Source: RUG12783 sp946409545 | GTDB taxonomy: Bacteria > Bacillota_I > Bacilli_A > RF39 > UBA660 | Length of the DNA: 64,000 nucleotides | NCBI GenBank assembly: GCA_946409545.1 | Contig: CAMJWT010000005.1 | Coordinates: forward strand, 21,329 to 85,328 | Direction: 5' to 3' | Shown here: in pieces, positions 27,090-35,743 of the stretch | Position numbering within the stretch: the stretch's first letter is position 1 | Layout: each line of letters begins with the position of its first letter | Notes under the pieces: generated by a model | Database searches by the model: none | What the model was told of the DNA's origin: nothing | The model's input: only the letters and a program-made list of their open reading frames with translations | Position numbers and translations under genes: made by a program

Positions 27090-27306
27090 CTATCTTGCTC
27101 TTCCGTTTCTTTCCAAAAAGGTATTAAAAAACATTTCAGAGATTTTGCTATCCGTAATTGGTAGTAATTCGTTTATTCTATTTAATATTTCTTCTTTTTC
27201 TTGAACATCTTTCATATCAAATTGATTTAAGAAACTAATTGCAATACAAAACAATTATGTCATTTATCCCATCCGAATTAACATGTATCAATTTACTAGA
27301 ACTCAT
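27090..27306 (-). pseudogene. Frameshifted small gene upstream of RtcB copy 2
   Basis: An ATG (27304-27306) with a good TAGGTGAG ribosome site opens a frame (SSSKLIHVNSDGINDIIVLYCN) that stops after about 23 codons. A second frame continues without interruption as AISFLNQFDMKDVQEKEEIL, NRINELLPITDSKISEMFF and NTFLERNGRAR to a stop at 27090-27092. One single-base indel near 27245-27262 would restore a protein of about 72 residues. I do not recognise the family. It fills most of the otherwise gene-free stretch between the phosphoesterase and RtcB copy 2. Confidence 0.65.
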
Positions 27307-27343
27307 ATTCTCACCTACTCTATAATTATCCAATATTATTATA

Positions 27344-27374
27344 CAAAAAAACTATCGGTAATTAAACACGATAG
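27344..27374 (-). terminator. Terminator after the phosphoesterase gene
   Basis: The hairpin CTATCG/CGATAG with an 11-base loop is followed by TTTTTTTG on the minus strand, just past the stop at 27390. Confidence 0.7.
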
Positions 27375-27389
27375 CATTTTTTTGCATTA

Positions 27390-28094
27390 TTAAACGTCTA
27401 ATTTTACACCAAAGAATCTGTAAGATAGATTATGTTCATTATCAAAATCAATAAAACTTTTGAGGAAACTCTCTCGATCATATTCTATTATTCTTTTTTC
27501 ATATGTTATATCTTTAAGAATATTAACAATATAGTAACTAGTTTTATTATCATATACACAACCACTAGTACCAACATCAACTATTGATAAATCAGGATAT
27601 TCAAAATTAATATGATTATGACCAACAAAATAGAAATCACAATTTAGTTTTTTAGTTATTTCTTGTAATTTATCTTTATCTTCCATAATATCCACAGGAT
27701 AAAATAATTTATTATGTTTCATACTTTTAAGAAAGAAATGACTAAAATAAATCTTTTTACCATCATATTCTTTTTCAAGATATATTGGTAATTTATTAAT
27801 AAAATCTAAATGTTTTTCTTTTATCTTTTTATGAACCCATAAATGATGGCGATTACCTTCTTTGTAAAAATCAACATCACTTTCTTTCATTTGTCTTTCT
27901 TCATGATTACCTAAAATCATTGTAATATCAGGATGATTCATTATAAATTCTAAACATTTAATTGGTTGTGGTCCAATACCAATTGCATCTCCTAAATATA
28001 TAATTTCTTTAATATTTTGTTTTTTAATATCGTTATATATACTTTCTAATGCTTCATAGTTTCCATGAATATCAGAAAAAACTGCAAGTTTCAT
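27390..28094 (-). CDS. Metallophosphoesterase (YfcE/calcineurin-like)
   Basis: 234 residues with the calcineurin-like phosphoesterase metal-binding motifs: FSDIHGNYEAL (DxH, residues 6-12), YLGDAIGIGP (GD), LGNHEERQ (GNHE, about 82-85), YFSHFF and FVGHNH (GHxH). It is a cytoplasmic two-metal phosphodiesterase or phosphatase; the substrate cannot be assigned. It is the last gene in a unit with an 83-residue hypothetical protein and a P-loop/pyrophosphatase-like fusion. Confidence 0.88.
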   Translation of the reverse strand: MKLAVFSDIHGNYEALESIYNDIKKQNIKEIIYLGDAIGIGPQPIKCLEFIMNHPDITMILGNHEERQMKESDVDFYKEGNRHHLWVHKKIKEKHLDFINKLPIYLEKEYDGKKIYFSHFFLKSMKHNKLFYPVDIMEDKDKLQEITKKLNCDFYFVGHNHINFEYPDLSIVDVGTSGCVYDNKTSYYIVNILKDITYEKRIIEYDRESFLKSFIDFDNEHNLSYRFFGVKLDV

Positions 28095-28101
28095 AAATCA
28101 C

Positions 28102-28353
28102 CTACTTCATTAATATTTTACCATTTCTTTTAACTATTTCATCAACACCAACAGATACAATATTATCTTGAAAAGGTCCTAATTCTTTATTATTAACTTC
28201 TTTTAATAAATAATATACACATTCATCTAATTCTTCATTTGTTGTCTCTTCTAAATAAATATCTCCACTTAAGGAACTAACCAAATTATATGGACATGCT
28301 GATATTTGATTAGCAAATCTCTTTGGAATACAAACAGCATAAACTTTAAACAT
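28102..28353 (-). CDS. Hypothetical protein (83 aa)
   Basis: I do not recognise this small protein (starts MFKVYAVCIPKRFANQISACPYNLV). It has two or three Cys residues and a mixed alpha/beta pattern without membrane segment. The ATG at 28351-28353 follows GGGGGATATT. It lies eight bases ahead of the phosphoesterase and ten bases after the fusion gene, so it is probably cotranscribed with both. Confidence 0.65.
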   Translation of the reverse strand: MFKVYAVCIPKRFANQISACPYNLVSSLSGDIYLEETTNEELDECVYYLLKEVNNKELGPFQDNIVSVGVDEIVKRNGKILMK

Positions 28354-28363
28354 AATATCCCCC

Positions 28364-29215
28364 CTATCTAATTATTGTATGTTTAAAATACTTTTCTTGA
28401 AAATCAATTAAATTATTAATTTCCGAATCAGTATAATTAACCCCTTTCGGTACTATTATTAATTTATCATCATTATCATCGAGCCTTTTAATAATTGCAA
28501 TACAAATACCTTCGTATCTTTCTACTATATCATCTACTCCTAATAAGTAACAATCAATCTCTTCATTATCATCAGATAATGTATTAGGTAGATAACCATA
28601 ATTAACAGAATAAATAAGATCATGTTTTGGATGTTTACTACCAATTGGTCGATCAATAATAATAGATAATTTAGAACCAATAAATTCTTTTTTTAAATCA
28701 TCAATAATATTTTCCATAATATTATCAAAGTCATTTGATAAATCATATGAATTGATATTAATCTTTTTAAAACAATCATTATAGTAATCATTCCTTTTTA
28801 TAAAACAATCACATTTATCCATTAAAACATCATCATTAAAATTATTAATCCATTCATTTTTATCATACTTCTTTATTCTATCAAATAAATCTTCTTTAGA
28901 TAAATTATTATAAGTAAGACCAATTAGATTAACATCAATCTTATCATAAATATCTAAAATATCAAGATAAGCTCCTTCCATAACATAGGAATAATCTTTA
29001 TCTAAATGATTAATATAATTTATAACAAAGTTAGATAATTCCTTGGAAATAATACTTGCATCATGATATTTAGGATATGGCCAACAAGAAAGTTCTTCTA
29101 TTGATTCAAAGATATTATCTAAACTTATATAAATATATCCTAATCTTTTACTTATCTTTTTAGCAAGAATGGTTTTTCCTACACGAGGACTTCCACATAT
29201 TAATATATTTTTCAT
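28364..29215 (-). CDS. P-loop kinase-like / inorganic-pyrophosphatase-like fusion protein
   Basis: 283 residues in two parts. Residues 1-175: P-loop NTPase resembling small nucleotide or shikimate-type kinases, with Walker A GSPRVGKT (7-14) and an IYISLDNIFESI segment typical of adenylate-kinase-like folds. Residues about 182-283: an inorganic-pyrophosphatase-like domain of the short Firmicutes type (GSKHPKHDLIYSVNYGYLPNT, EEIDCYLLGVDD, LIIVPKGV, then FQEKYFKHTIIR). The second domain normally occurs alone. The two activities together could phosphorylate a small substrate and hydrolyse or sense a pyrophosphate; this is inference. The start follows AGGAGGTTT. Confidence 0.78.
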   Translation of the reverse strand: MKNILICGSPRVGKTILAKKISKRLGYIYISLDNIFESIEELSCWPYPKYHDASIISKELSNFVINYINHLDKDYSYVMEGAYLDILDIYDKIDVNLIGLTYNNLSKEDLFDRIKKYDKNEWINNFNDDVLMDKCDCFIKRNDYYNDCFKKININSYDLSNDFDNIMENIIDDLKKEFIGSKLSIIIDRPIGSKHPKHDLIYSVNYGYLPNTLSDDNEEIDCYLLGVDDIVERYEGICIAIIKRLDDNDDKLIIVPKGVNYTDSEINNLIDFQEKYFKHTIIR

Positions 29216-29227
29216 AAACCTCCTATA

Positions 29228-29254
29228 GAAAAAAGATTAACGAGTAATCTTTTA
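29228..29254 (-). terminator. Terminator after the ABC transporter gene
   Basis: The hairpin AAAAGATTA/TAATCTTTT with a short T-rich tail overlaps the stop codon at 29252. Confidence 0.6.
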
Positions 29255-32200
29255 TTCACTTCTTAAAGCTTCAACAGGATCTTTCTTAGAAGCTGCTCTT
29301 GCAGGGATTAATCCACCTATTAAAGTAAGAATAATACTTAAAATAATTAATTTAATTGCACTATCAACTGGTAAGGCTGCTGATATTTTAACAGCGCCTG
29401 TATAATGTCTTAATACGGCATTAATAATTGGAATTAAAGTATATGTTATACCTATACCAAATAATCCTGATAAGAAACCAACAATAAAGGTTTCAGCATT
29501 AAATATAGATGCAATATTTCTTTTACTTGCACCAATAGCACGTAAAATACCAATTTCTTTAGTTCTTTCATAAACAGAAATATAAGTAATAATACCAATC
29601 ATAATACTTGATACAACTAAACTTATTGATACAAAGGCTATTAAAACATAACTTACAGCATCAACAATTGTTTTAACGGTATCCATTAAAATACCAGTAG
29701 TATCAGAGTATCTTATAACTTTTTCTTCATAACCAGTATCTTCCATTTCTTTATTGTAAGAATCTAAGAAACTTAAGAAATGTTCTTTACCATCAAAACT
29801 ATTAAAATAGAATGATATATAACTAGGAGCATCTAAATCTTGATAACCTAATTTAACTAAATTATTTTTCAAACTCTTCTTTTCTCTACTCATCATTGCA
29901 GTTACAACACGAGCAAGTTCATCTTCCGTAAAGTTAAGTTTAAAGGCACTAGTAATCTTATTAGGATCAACATTAAAGGCACTACCTAAACTCTTCATAA
30001 GATTTTGAGTCATTGTAGATACTTTCGTTAAGATATTTCTTCTCATTACAGTTTCAACCATTAAACTTGCCGTTTTTTGGAAAACAAAGGTAAGAGGAAT
30101 TTCTGGTACTTCTTCAACTAATTTTTTATACATATCTTTATCAACACAAGCAACCATATTGTCTTCCGTCGATAAAGATGGATCAGTTTGATTATAGTAC
30201 TTAATATATGTATCTAACATTGTTTTAAAGACACCTTGATAAGTTAATTTATATGTATCTGCTGGTAAGATATATTTCTTTTCTAAGTTAGCAAATATTT
30301 CTTTAGCTTTATCACTAGATAAAGTTTTATTAATTAATTCATCTAATTCTTTTTCACTAATTGTTTCTCCCATATTATCAACAAGATCTGGTAATAATTT
30401 ATAGAAACCATCATTCAAGTCTTTCATCGCATCAGTTGTATCTGTTGTAATTGAACTATTAATATCATTCATAGAAGCTGTTACTTCTTTCATAATATCT
30501 TCTTCACTGATATTAACATTAAAGGCTTTAGATAATTTATCTTTATCTACAGATACAAAATCACTAAATTCAAAATTAAATTCATTTTCATCACTATCAA
30601 ATCTTTTATTAGAGAATACATCAATATCTTTATTATCTAATTGTTTCCTAACAAGTTCTGACTTACTAGAATAATCAATAATATATTTAATTAATTCTGG
30701 AGTATAATTAATACCTCTTTGTAAAGACATTGTTGTAACTCCTTCTTTTGGCGTTACAATACCAACAATTTTTAATTCAATGGCTTTATTATTAAAAATA
30801 TCTTTAATATATTCTTTATCATCACTCATATCTTCATAAACTTCATATTTACTATTATATTTATAAAGATCGGTTGGCATAACAAGTTTCAATTTTATAT
30901 TTAATAAATCATCATAAGTTAATTCAAGTGGATCATGATGAATATTTGCTGACTCGCCACTCATAATCTTTGTAACCATTTCAGATAATTCAGATGTATC
31001 ACGAAGACCTAATGAATAAACAATTAAGTCTGGTATCGTATTAGGGTTAGATAAAACAATAATTAATTCATCATACTTTTCTGGCATACGACCAGCAATA
31101 ACATCATATTGTGAATCAATTACTTCACGATTACTCATCATTTGTGAATAAACAGAAGTATAAGAAGAATAACTACTCATTAAAGAATTAGAACCAAATG
31201 TTGATGTAAACAGGTTACTTGGATTTAATTTAGCAATAGTATCAGTTGCATCAATTGCATAAATAATTGGATCAACATTATAATTATAATCAACAGTTGC
31301 TAAATCATTCTTTACTTTAGAATAATTAGCCTCTAAATATCTTTTCAAACTCTTTAAATCATTAGCTTTTACATTAACAAGCATTGATGATACAAGAGGT
31401 TGTTCAACAACTTTACCTTCTGGTTTTTCAGCTTCTCTTGCAGCTTGCATTGATAGAAGAATTCCTGTGATATCTGTTGACTCTTCCATAACCATTAAGG
31501 GGTATGATGTTAAAGCATCTTCTTGAATCGAATCAACATAATTTTGGAAACCATTCGATACCGCCATAATTAAGGCTATACCAATAATACCAATACTTCC
31601 AGCAAAGGCAACAAGAATGGTTCTTCCTTTTTTCGTCATTAAGTTATTAAATGATAAAGCAAGAGCTGTTAAGAAAGACATATTAGTCTTCTTACTTTTT
31701 TTCTTTTCTATTTCATATTGTTCTTTGGTATCAACTTTTCCATCATATGGATTAGAGTCACTTGTAATCTTACCATCTTTTAAAGTAATAATACGATTAG
31801 CATATTCATTAGCAAGTTCAGGATTATGAGTAACCATAATAACTAATTTTCTTTTAGCTATTTTCTTTAATATTTTCATAATCTGAACACTAGTTTCAGA
31901 GTCTAAGGCACCTGTTGGTTCATCAGCAAGTAAGATATCAGGATCATTAACAAGAGCACGAGCAATGGCAACTCTTTGCATCTGACCACCAGATAATTGA
32001 TTAGGACGTTTATGAAGATGATCTTCAAGACCTACATCAATAAGAGCTTTCCTAGCTCTTTCTTCACCCTCACTTCTAGAAATACCTGATAGAGTTAAAG
32101 CTAGTCTTACATTTGTTAAAATACTTTGATGACCAATCAAATTATAACTTTGGAAAACAAAACCAATACGATGATTACGATAACTATCCCAATCACGATC

Positions 32201-32419
32201 TTTATAATCTTTAGTACTAACTTCATTGATTCTTAAATCACCACTTGTGTAATGGTCTAATCCACCAATAATATTTAAAAAAGTTGTCTTTCCACTTCCA
32301 GAGGGACCAAGGATTGCAGCAAACTCAGATTCACGAAAATTTACGCTTACACCATCTAATGCTTTTTGTTTAAAACCACCGGTATCATATACTTTGGTAA
32401 TCTTTTTTATTTCTAGCAT
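29252..32419 (-). CDS. MacB/FtsX-type ABC transporter, fused ATPase and permease
   Basis: 1055 residues. N-terminal ATPase (about 1-230): Walker A GPSGSGKTT, signature LSGGQMQRVAIARAL, Walker B ILLADEPTGALD and H-loop VTHNPE. A membrane helix follows (about 265-290; TILVAFAGSIGIIGIALIMAV), then a very large extracellular domain (about 300-900). A C-terminal FtsX-type permease with three helices (about 910-1045, ending IPARAASKKDPVEALRSE) closes the protein. This is the mechanotransmission class that handles peptides, lipoproteins or antibiotics from the membrane surface. The fused single-chain layout and long extracellular loop fit bacteriocin-export or lipoprotein-related MacB proteins; the substrate is unknown. 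The start follows GGAGGGATATC. Confidence 0.9.
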   Translation of the reverse strand: MLEIKKITKVYDTGGFKQKALDGVSVNFRESEFAAILGPSGSGKTTFLNIIGGLDHYTSGDLRINEVSTKDYKDRDWDSYRNHRIGFVFQSYNLIGHQSILTNVRLALTLSGISRSEGEERARKALIDVGLEDHLHKRPNQLSGGQMQRVAIARALVNDPDILLADEPTGALDSETSVQIMKILKKIAKRKLVIMVTHNPELANEYANRIITLKDGKITSDSNPYDGKVDTKEQYEIEKKKSKKTNMSFLTALALSFNNLMTKKGRTILVAFAGSIGIIGIALIMAVSNGFQNYVDSIQEDALTSYPLMVMEESTDITGILLSMQAAREAEKPEGKVVEQPLVSSMLVNVKANDLKSLKRYLEANYSKVKNDLATVDYNYNVDPIIYAIDATDTIAKLNPSNLFTSTFGSNSLMSSYSSYTSVYSQMMSNREVIDSQYDVIAGRMPEKYDELIIVLSNPNTIPDLIVYSLGLRDTSELSEMVTKIMSGESANIHHDPLELTYDDLLNIKLKLVMPTDLYKYNSKYEVYEDMSDDKEYIKDIFNNKAIELKIVGIVTPKEGVTTMSLQRGINYTPELIKYIIDYSSKSELVRKQLDNKDIDVFSNKRFDSDENEFNFEFSDFVSVDKDKLSKAFNVNISEEDIMKEVTASMNDINSSITTDTTDAMKDLNDGFYKLLPDLVDNMGETISEKELDELINKTLSSDKAKEIFANLEKKYILPADTYKLTYQGVFKTMLDTYIKYYNQTDPSLSTEDNMVACVDKDMYKKLVEEVPEIPLTFVFQKTASLMVETVMRRNILTKVSTMTQNLMKSLGSAFNVDPNKITSAFKLNFTEDELARVVTAMMSREKKSLKNNLVKLGYQDLDAPSYISFYFNSFDGKEHFLSFLDSYNKEMEDTGYEEKVIRYSDTTGILMDTVKTIVDAVSYVLIAFVSISLVVSSIMIGIITYISVYERTKEIGILRAIGASKRNIASIFNAETFIVGFLSGLFGIGITYTLIPIINAVLRHYTGAVKISAALPVDSAIKLIILSIILTLIGGLIPARAASKKDPVEALRSE

Positions 32420-32473
32420 GATATCCCTCCTTTCAACTAATATAATTCTATCATTATTTAGTTATAATTACTA

Positions 32474-32514
32474 TGAAAAAATGGTGAATTTTTTTTATTT
32501 TTTCACCATTTCTT
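32474..32514 (-). terminator. Terminator after the DUF4186 gene
   Basis: The hairpin AAATGGTGAA/TTCACCATTT has an A/T-rich loop and T-rich flank. It overlaps the stop at 32495. Confidence 0.65.
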
Positions 32515-32854
32515 TTTTTATCCATTCCATAATTAAAGCGACACAAAAATCAATCTCATGTTCCGTTAATAATCTATCTTTAGGGATACCATACCATTTA
32601 TTAAGACAAGTTCTACAACAAGTTGCTGTTGCATGCTGTGAAAGAAAAACAGGATGACCTTTCATTGGAGTTTGTTTTCCATCAATAAACTTACTAGTAT
32701 CACTTAATCTATTTCGAATAAAGAAGTAAGCGTCTTCCCTTATTTTATCCATTCCATGATCATTAATATATTCAATCATATATTTGCGAAGGTGAAAACT
32801 ATTTCTAAATTTTGATTTAGATAAAGATATTAATTTATCTTCTACAACACTCAT
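32495..32854 (-). CDS. DUF4186 family protein
   Basis: 119 residues that match DUF4186 along their length: SKFRNSFHL at the start, DGKQTPMKGHPVFLSQHATATCCRTCL in the middle, then IPKDRLLTEHEIDFCVALIMEWI at the end. The conserved HATATCC..C cluster could bind a metal. The function of the family is unknown. Its start overlaps the stop of the preceding transglutaminase-like gene (ATGA at 32851-32854), so the two are translationally coupled. Confidence 0.85.
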   Translation of the reverse strand: MSVVEDKLISLSKSKFRNSFHLRKYMIEYINDHGMDKIREDAYFFIRNRLSDTSKFIDGKQTPMKGHPVFLSQHATATCCRTCLNKWYGIPKDRLLTEHEIDFCVALIMEWIKKEMVKK

Positions 32855-33375
32855 TTTCTTTTATATTCTCCTAATGAATTTATATATAAATTAAATTCTT
32901 TAAAAGTAAGGCCAACTGGTAAATCAAAAAATTCTGTAACAGGACGAGCATGCCCTTTATCAAAAGCTTCATAATAAGCATTTATTTTACTTATCGCTTC
33001 TTCTTCACTTTCATATTTATAAATACCACGTTCTTCACTATTTGCATGTTCAGTATGATATACAAAACCATCAATATAACATAATGAAAAACAATGCATA
33101 TGTTCATGAGCATCTAAATCATTAAAATTTTCATCTTCATAGATTCTTGTACAAAACATTTTATTAGGAATCTTCTTCTCATCAAGAAGTAAATGTGTAA
33201 GATATACTTGTTCCATACAAATACCTAATTTCTTTTCTAAAACAGTTTCAATACTCATTGTTTTATAAATTTTACGAAAATCTTTCATTGAATATAAATG
33301 AGTCTCTCCATATATATCAATCCAACCATATTTTAATTCATCTAATTTATTTAATATTTCAAATAAATCACTCAT
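32851..33375 (-). CDS. Transglutaminase-like domain protein
   Basis: 174 residues with a transglutaminase-core arrangement: GICMEQVYLTHLLL (catalytic Cys about residue 52), HMHCFSLCYIDGFVYHTEHAN (His and acidic/Asn partner about 92-112). The family fold is papain-like, acting as cross-linker, amidase or protease. It is short and cytoplasmic (no signal). It overlaps DUF4186 and is divergent from the MBL hydrolase at 33430. Confidence 0.7.
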   Translation of the reverse strand: MSDLFEILNKLDELKYGWIDIYGETHLYSMKDFRKIYKTMSIETVLEKKLGICMEQVYLTHLLLDEKKIPNKMFCTRIYEDENFNDLDAHEHMHCFSLCYIDGFVYHTEHANSEERGIYKYESEEEAISKINAYYEAFDKGHARPVTEFFDLPVGLTFKEFNLYINSLGEYKRK

Positions 33376-33429
33376 AAAACCACCTATTTAATTATAACAT
33401 GATATAATAATTTATAAGAAAGGTTATTT

Positions 33430-34035
33430 ATGAAAGAAATAGTTATTAATACTCAAAGTAGTATAAAAATTGGAAATATTTACTTTGATCCCTTTAAAAT
33501 AGAAAAAGAAAGTCATGATGCAAGTTTTATTTTTATAACACATTCTCATTTTGATCATTTTGATCTTGATAGTATCAATAAAGTTAAAAACGATAATACA
33601 ATTATTGTTATCCCTGATGATAGAGATATAAAAGAAAAACTAAGTAATTATCAAGTAGCATATCCAAATACTAAATATGAATTTAATAATTTAATTATTG
33701 AAACAGTACCAAGTTATAATACAAATAAAAGTTTTCATCCTAAAGATAATAATTGGCTAGGATATATAATTACAATTGATAATGAAAGATTCTATATTAT
33801 GGGAGACTCTGATATAACACCTGAAAGTATGAGTGTTCGTTGTGATTATTTATTTATACCAATTGGTGGCGTTTATACAATGAATTATCAAGAAGCTAGT
33901 GAATTAACAAATATTATTAAACCAAAGATTGTATACCCTATTCACTTTGGATCTATTGTTGGTGATAAAGAAGATTTTAATAAGTTTAAAGAATTAGTTA
34001 ATAACAATATTGAAGTAATTAATAAATTATATTAA
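33430..34035 (+). CDS. MBL-fold metallohydrolase (UlaG-like)
   Basis: 201 residues, first plus-strand gene here. Metal motif THSHFDHFD (HxHxDH, about residues 37-43), a central GDSDITPE (Asp ligand) and HFGSIVGD near the end (His ligand) form a binuclear zinc site. Among MBL proteins it resembles the small UlaG/YtsP hydrolases (predicted L-ascorbate-6-phosphate lactonase-like or other hydrolases). The start follows AGAAAGGTTATTT. The gap to the following gene is 97 bases and includes a promoter. Confidence 0.85.
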   Translation: MKEIVINTQSSIKIGNIYFDPFKIEKESHDASFIFITHSHFDHFDLDSINKVKNDNTIIVIPDDRDIKEKLSNYQVAYPNTKYEFNNLIIETVPSYNTNKSFHPKDNNWLGYIITIDNERFYIMGDSDITPESMSVRCDYLFIPIGGVYTMNYQEASELTNIIKPKIVYPIHFGSIVGDKEDFNKFKELVNNNIEVINKLY

Positions 34036-34078
34036 TTACTTTTTTTATGACAAGTAAAAAAATATTATTTCAATAAAA

Positions 34079-34108
34079 TTGACTATATATTTATCTATAA
34101 ATTATAAT
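34079..34108 (+). promoter_or_regulatory. Sigma-A promoter for the C39-type peptidase gene
   Basis: TTGACT (34079-34084) and a perfect TATAAT (34103-34108) are spaced by 18 bases, 24 bases before the start codon. Confidence 0.65.
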
Positions 34109-34132
34109 TTAGTTAGAATATAGGAGTTTATA

Positions 34133-34939
34133 ATGAATAAAAAGAAACAAATTATTTATTCTTTTATCTTTATAATAATTGGAATCTTTTTTATATCCAT
34201 AGGTAATATTTTAAATGTAAGTAATAAAGATCGTAAAAATGTTGTTAAAGAGGTAATAACGATGACCATAAATAGAGAAAAGAATAAAGATTATAGACCA
34301 CCAGTTGCAATAACTAGTTTCCCTTCTAAAGTAATTGAAGAAAGTGAACCAGTTACCCTAGCTCATATTAAAATACCAACATATAATCAAGCAGCTACCG
34401 GTTATATCTTAGGCTGTGAAGGAGTATCCCTTTTTATGGCACTAAAAGGCCTTGGTTATATTCCTAATTATAATATTCATGATTTTATGAAAACAATGCC
34501 TAAAGGTAAAACACCATTCGAAGGATATATGGGAAATCCTAAAATAGGACATGTTGGTGAAAATCAAGGTAAACGAACAACAATATATCCAGAACCCCTT
34601 GCTAATTGGGCAAGTAAATATGCAACAGGGAAAGATTTAACAGGAGCAACAATTGAAGATTTAAAAAGAGAACTTGATGAAGGTCATGTCATTCTTGTCT
34701 ATGTAACATCTGGTTGGAACAAACCTATTTGGAAAAAATATTCATGGAGTATTAATCCAAAAGGTGAAATTGAAAATAACCATTGTTTAACAATTGTTGG
34801 TTATCGATCAAATGGTGATATTTTAGTAAATGATTGTCATGATGGTAGAGTTGATGGAAGACAAGGAGAATATTGGGTTAAAGCAGATAAATTCGCAGAA
34901 ATCTATAACTTAAGAAACTATGCTGTTTCCGTTTATTAA
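34133..34939 (+). CDS. Membrane-anchored C39-like (papain-fold) peptidase
   Basis: 268 residues. N-terminal signal anchor (about 7-29; IYSFIFIIIGIFFISIGNIL), then a peptidase_C39_2-type domain. The IPTYNQAATGYILGCEGVSL segment carries the catalytic Cys (about 94) and a preceding Gln. His about 219 is in ENNHCLTIVGY and an Asp about 233 is in ILVNDCHDG, giving a complete Cys-His-Asp set. It is predicted to act outside the membrane as a peptidase or amidase; the substrate is unknown. The start follows TAGGAGTTTATA. Confidence 0.82.
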   Translation: MNKKKQIIYSFIFIIIGIFFISIGNILNVSNKDRKNVVKEVITMTINREKNKDYRPPVAITSFPSKVIEESEPVTLAHIKIPTYNQAATGYILGCEGVSLFMALKGLGYIPNYNIHDFMKTMPKGKTPFEGYMGNPKIGHVGENQGKRTTIYPEPLANWASKYATGKDLTGATIEDLKRELDEGHVILVYVTSGWNKPIWKKYSWSINPKGEIENNHCLTIVGYRSNGDILVNDCHDGRVDGRQGEYWVKADKFAEIYNLRNYAVSVY

Positions 34940-34945
34940 GCAAAA

Positions 34946-34976
34946 TAAAAAAGTCAAATAATTTTGACTTTTTTTA
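34946..34976. terminator. Bidirectional terminator between the peptidase gene and secG
   Basis: The hairpin AAAAAGTCAAA/TTTGACTTTTT has T runs on both strands, so it can end the plus-strand peptidase gene and the minus-strand secG unit. Confidence 0.85.
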
Positions 34977-35192
34977 TTGCATTACATTCATTACTATTGT
35001 TATTACAAAGAAAGCTATTCCAAGAGCCATTGTAACTCTACTAATAAATAGTTCACTACCACGTTCTTTTCTTTTGTTAAATAAGTCTAAGCTTCCACCA
35101 CTAATAATTTGACTAGCAGGTTCAGCTTTACCACTTTGTAATAAAACAATTATAATTAATAATATTGATATAACTAATAATACAACCTTCAT
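34974..35192 (-). CDS. secG: Preprotein translocase subunit SecG
   Basis: 72 residues with two membrane helices (about 1-19 and 51-70) joined by the SecG-type loop LLQSGKAEPASQIISGGSLDLFNKRKERGSE. The length is usual for SecG, the small accessory subunit of the SecYEG channel. The start follows GTGAGGTTTAATTT. It is the last gene before the terminator at 34946 and may have its own promoter. Confidence 0.85.
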   Translation of the reverse strand: MKVVLLVISILLIIIVLLQSGKAEPASQIISGGSLDLFNKRKERGSELFISRVTMALGIAFFVITIVMNVMQ

Positions 35193-35213
35193 AAATTAAA
35201 CCTCACTTTCAAT

Positions 35214-35242
35214 AAGATAACAAAATATCAACAAAAAGTCAA
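35214..35242 (-). promoter_or_regulatory. Candidate sigma-A promoter for secG
   Basis: TTGACT (complement of 35237-35242) and TATCTT (complement of 35214-35219) are separated by 17 bases in the gap upstream of secG. Confidence 0.5.
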
Positions 35243-35245
35243 TAT

Positions 35246-35743
35246 TTACCTACCTCTTCTAACTTGATTTTCTAATTCTTCGTCACCTAATGGAATACCA
35301 TTATTCATCATATGCATAAAGATTTCATTTTGTCTTCTTCTATAAGCCATCTCATAAATCTTATCTTGTAATTCTTTTTCAATAATTTTTATTTTCTTAC
35401 TAATTAAGGCAATATGTTCTTTTTCAATATATTTACGATCACGATTAATAAGTTCCATTTTAAACTTTTCTACTTGATTTAGAGCTTTCATTAAACTATC
35501 ACTTGAATCGTCATCATCATCTTCATATATAGATACAATATATTCTAAAATCTTTTTAAAACGATTATTTATTCTCTTCATCATATATTGATCAATTAAG
35601 TCATCATTAACAATTAAAACGTTAGAAAGTTTTAAATCAAGAACTTCTTTTTCATCAATAGGATATGATATATTGGTATGATAATTAGATAATCTTACAT
35701 AATCATTTTCTTTAACTAAAGTATATTTATCGATTGTCTTCAT
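35246..35743 (-). CDS. Hypothetical helical protein downstream of trmD
   Basis: 165 residues from ATG 35741-35743, which has GGGAGAAAT upstream and overlaps trmD by 17 bases; a longer reading to 35812 would overlap further without a ribosome site. It is mostly helical and charged (an EDDDDDSSDSL stretch; KIKIIEKELQDKIYEMAYRRRQNE), no membrane segment or recognised domain. Coupling to trmD suggests a role linked to translation, but this is context only. Confidence 0.65.
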   Translation of the reverse strand: MKTIDKYTLVKENDYVRLSNYHTNISYPIDEKEVLDLKLSNVLIVNDDLIDQYMMKRINNRFKKILEYIVSIYEDDDDDSSDSLMKALNQVEKFKMELINRDRKYIEKEHIALISKKIKIIEKELQDKIYEMAYRRRQNEIFMHMMNNGIPLGDEELENQVRRGR

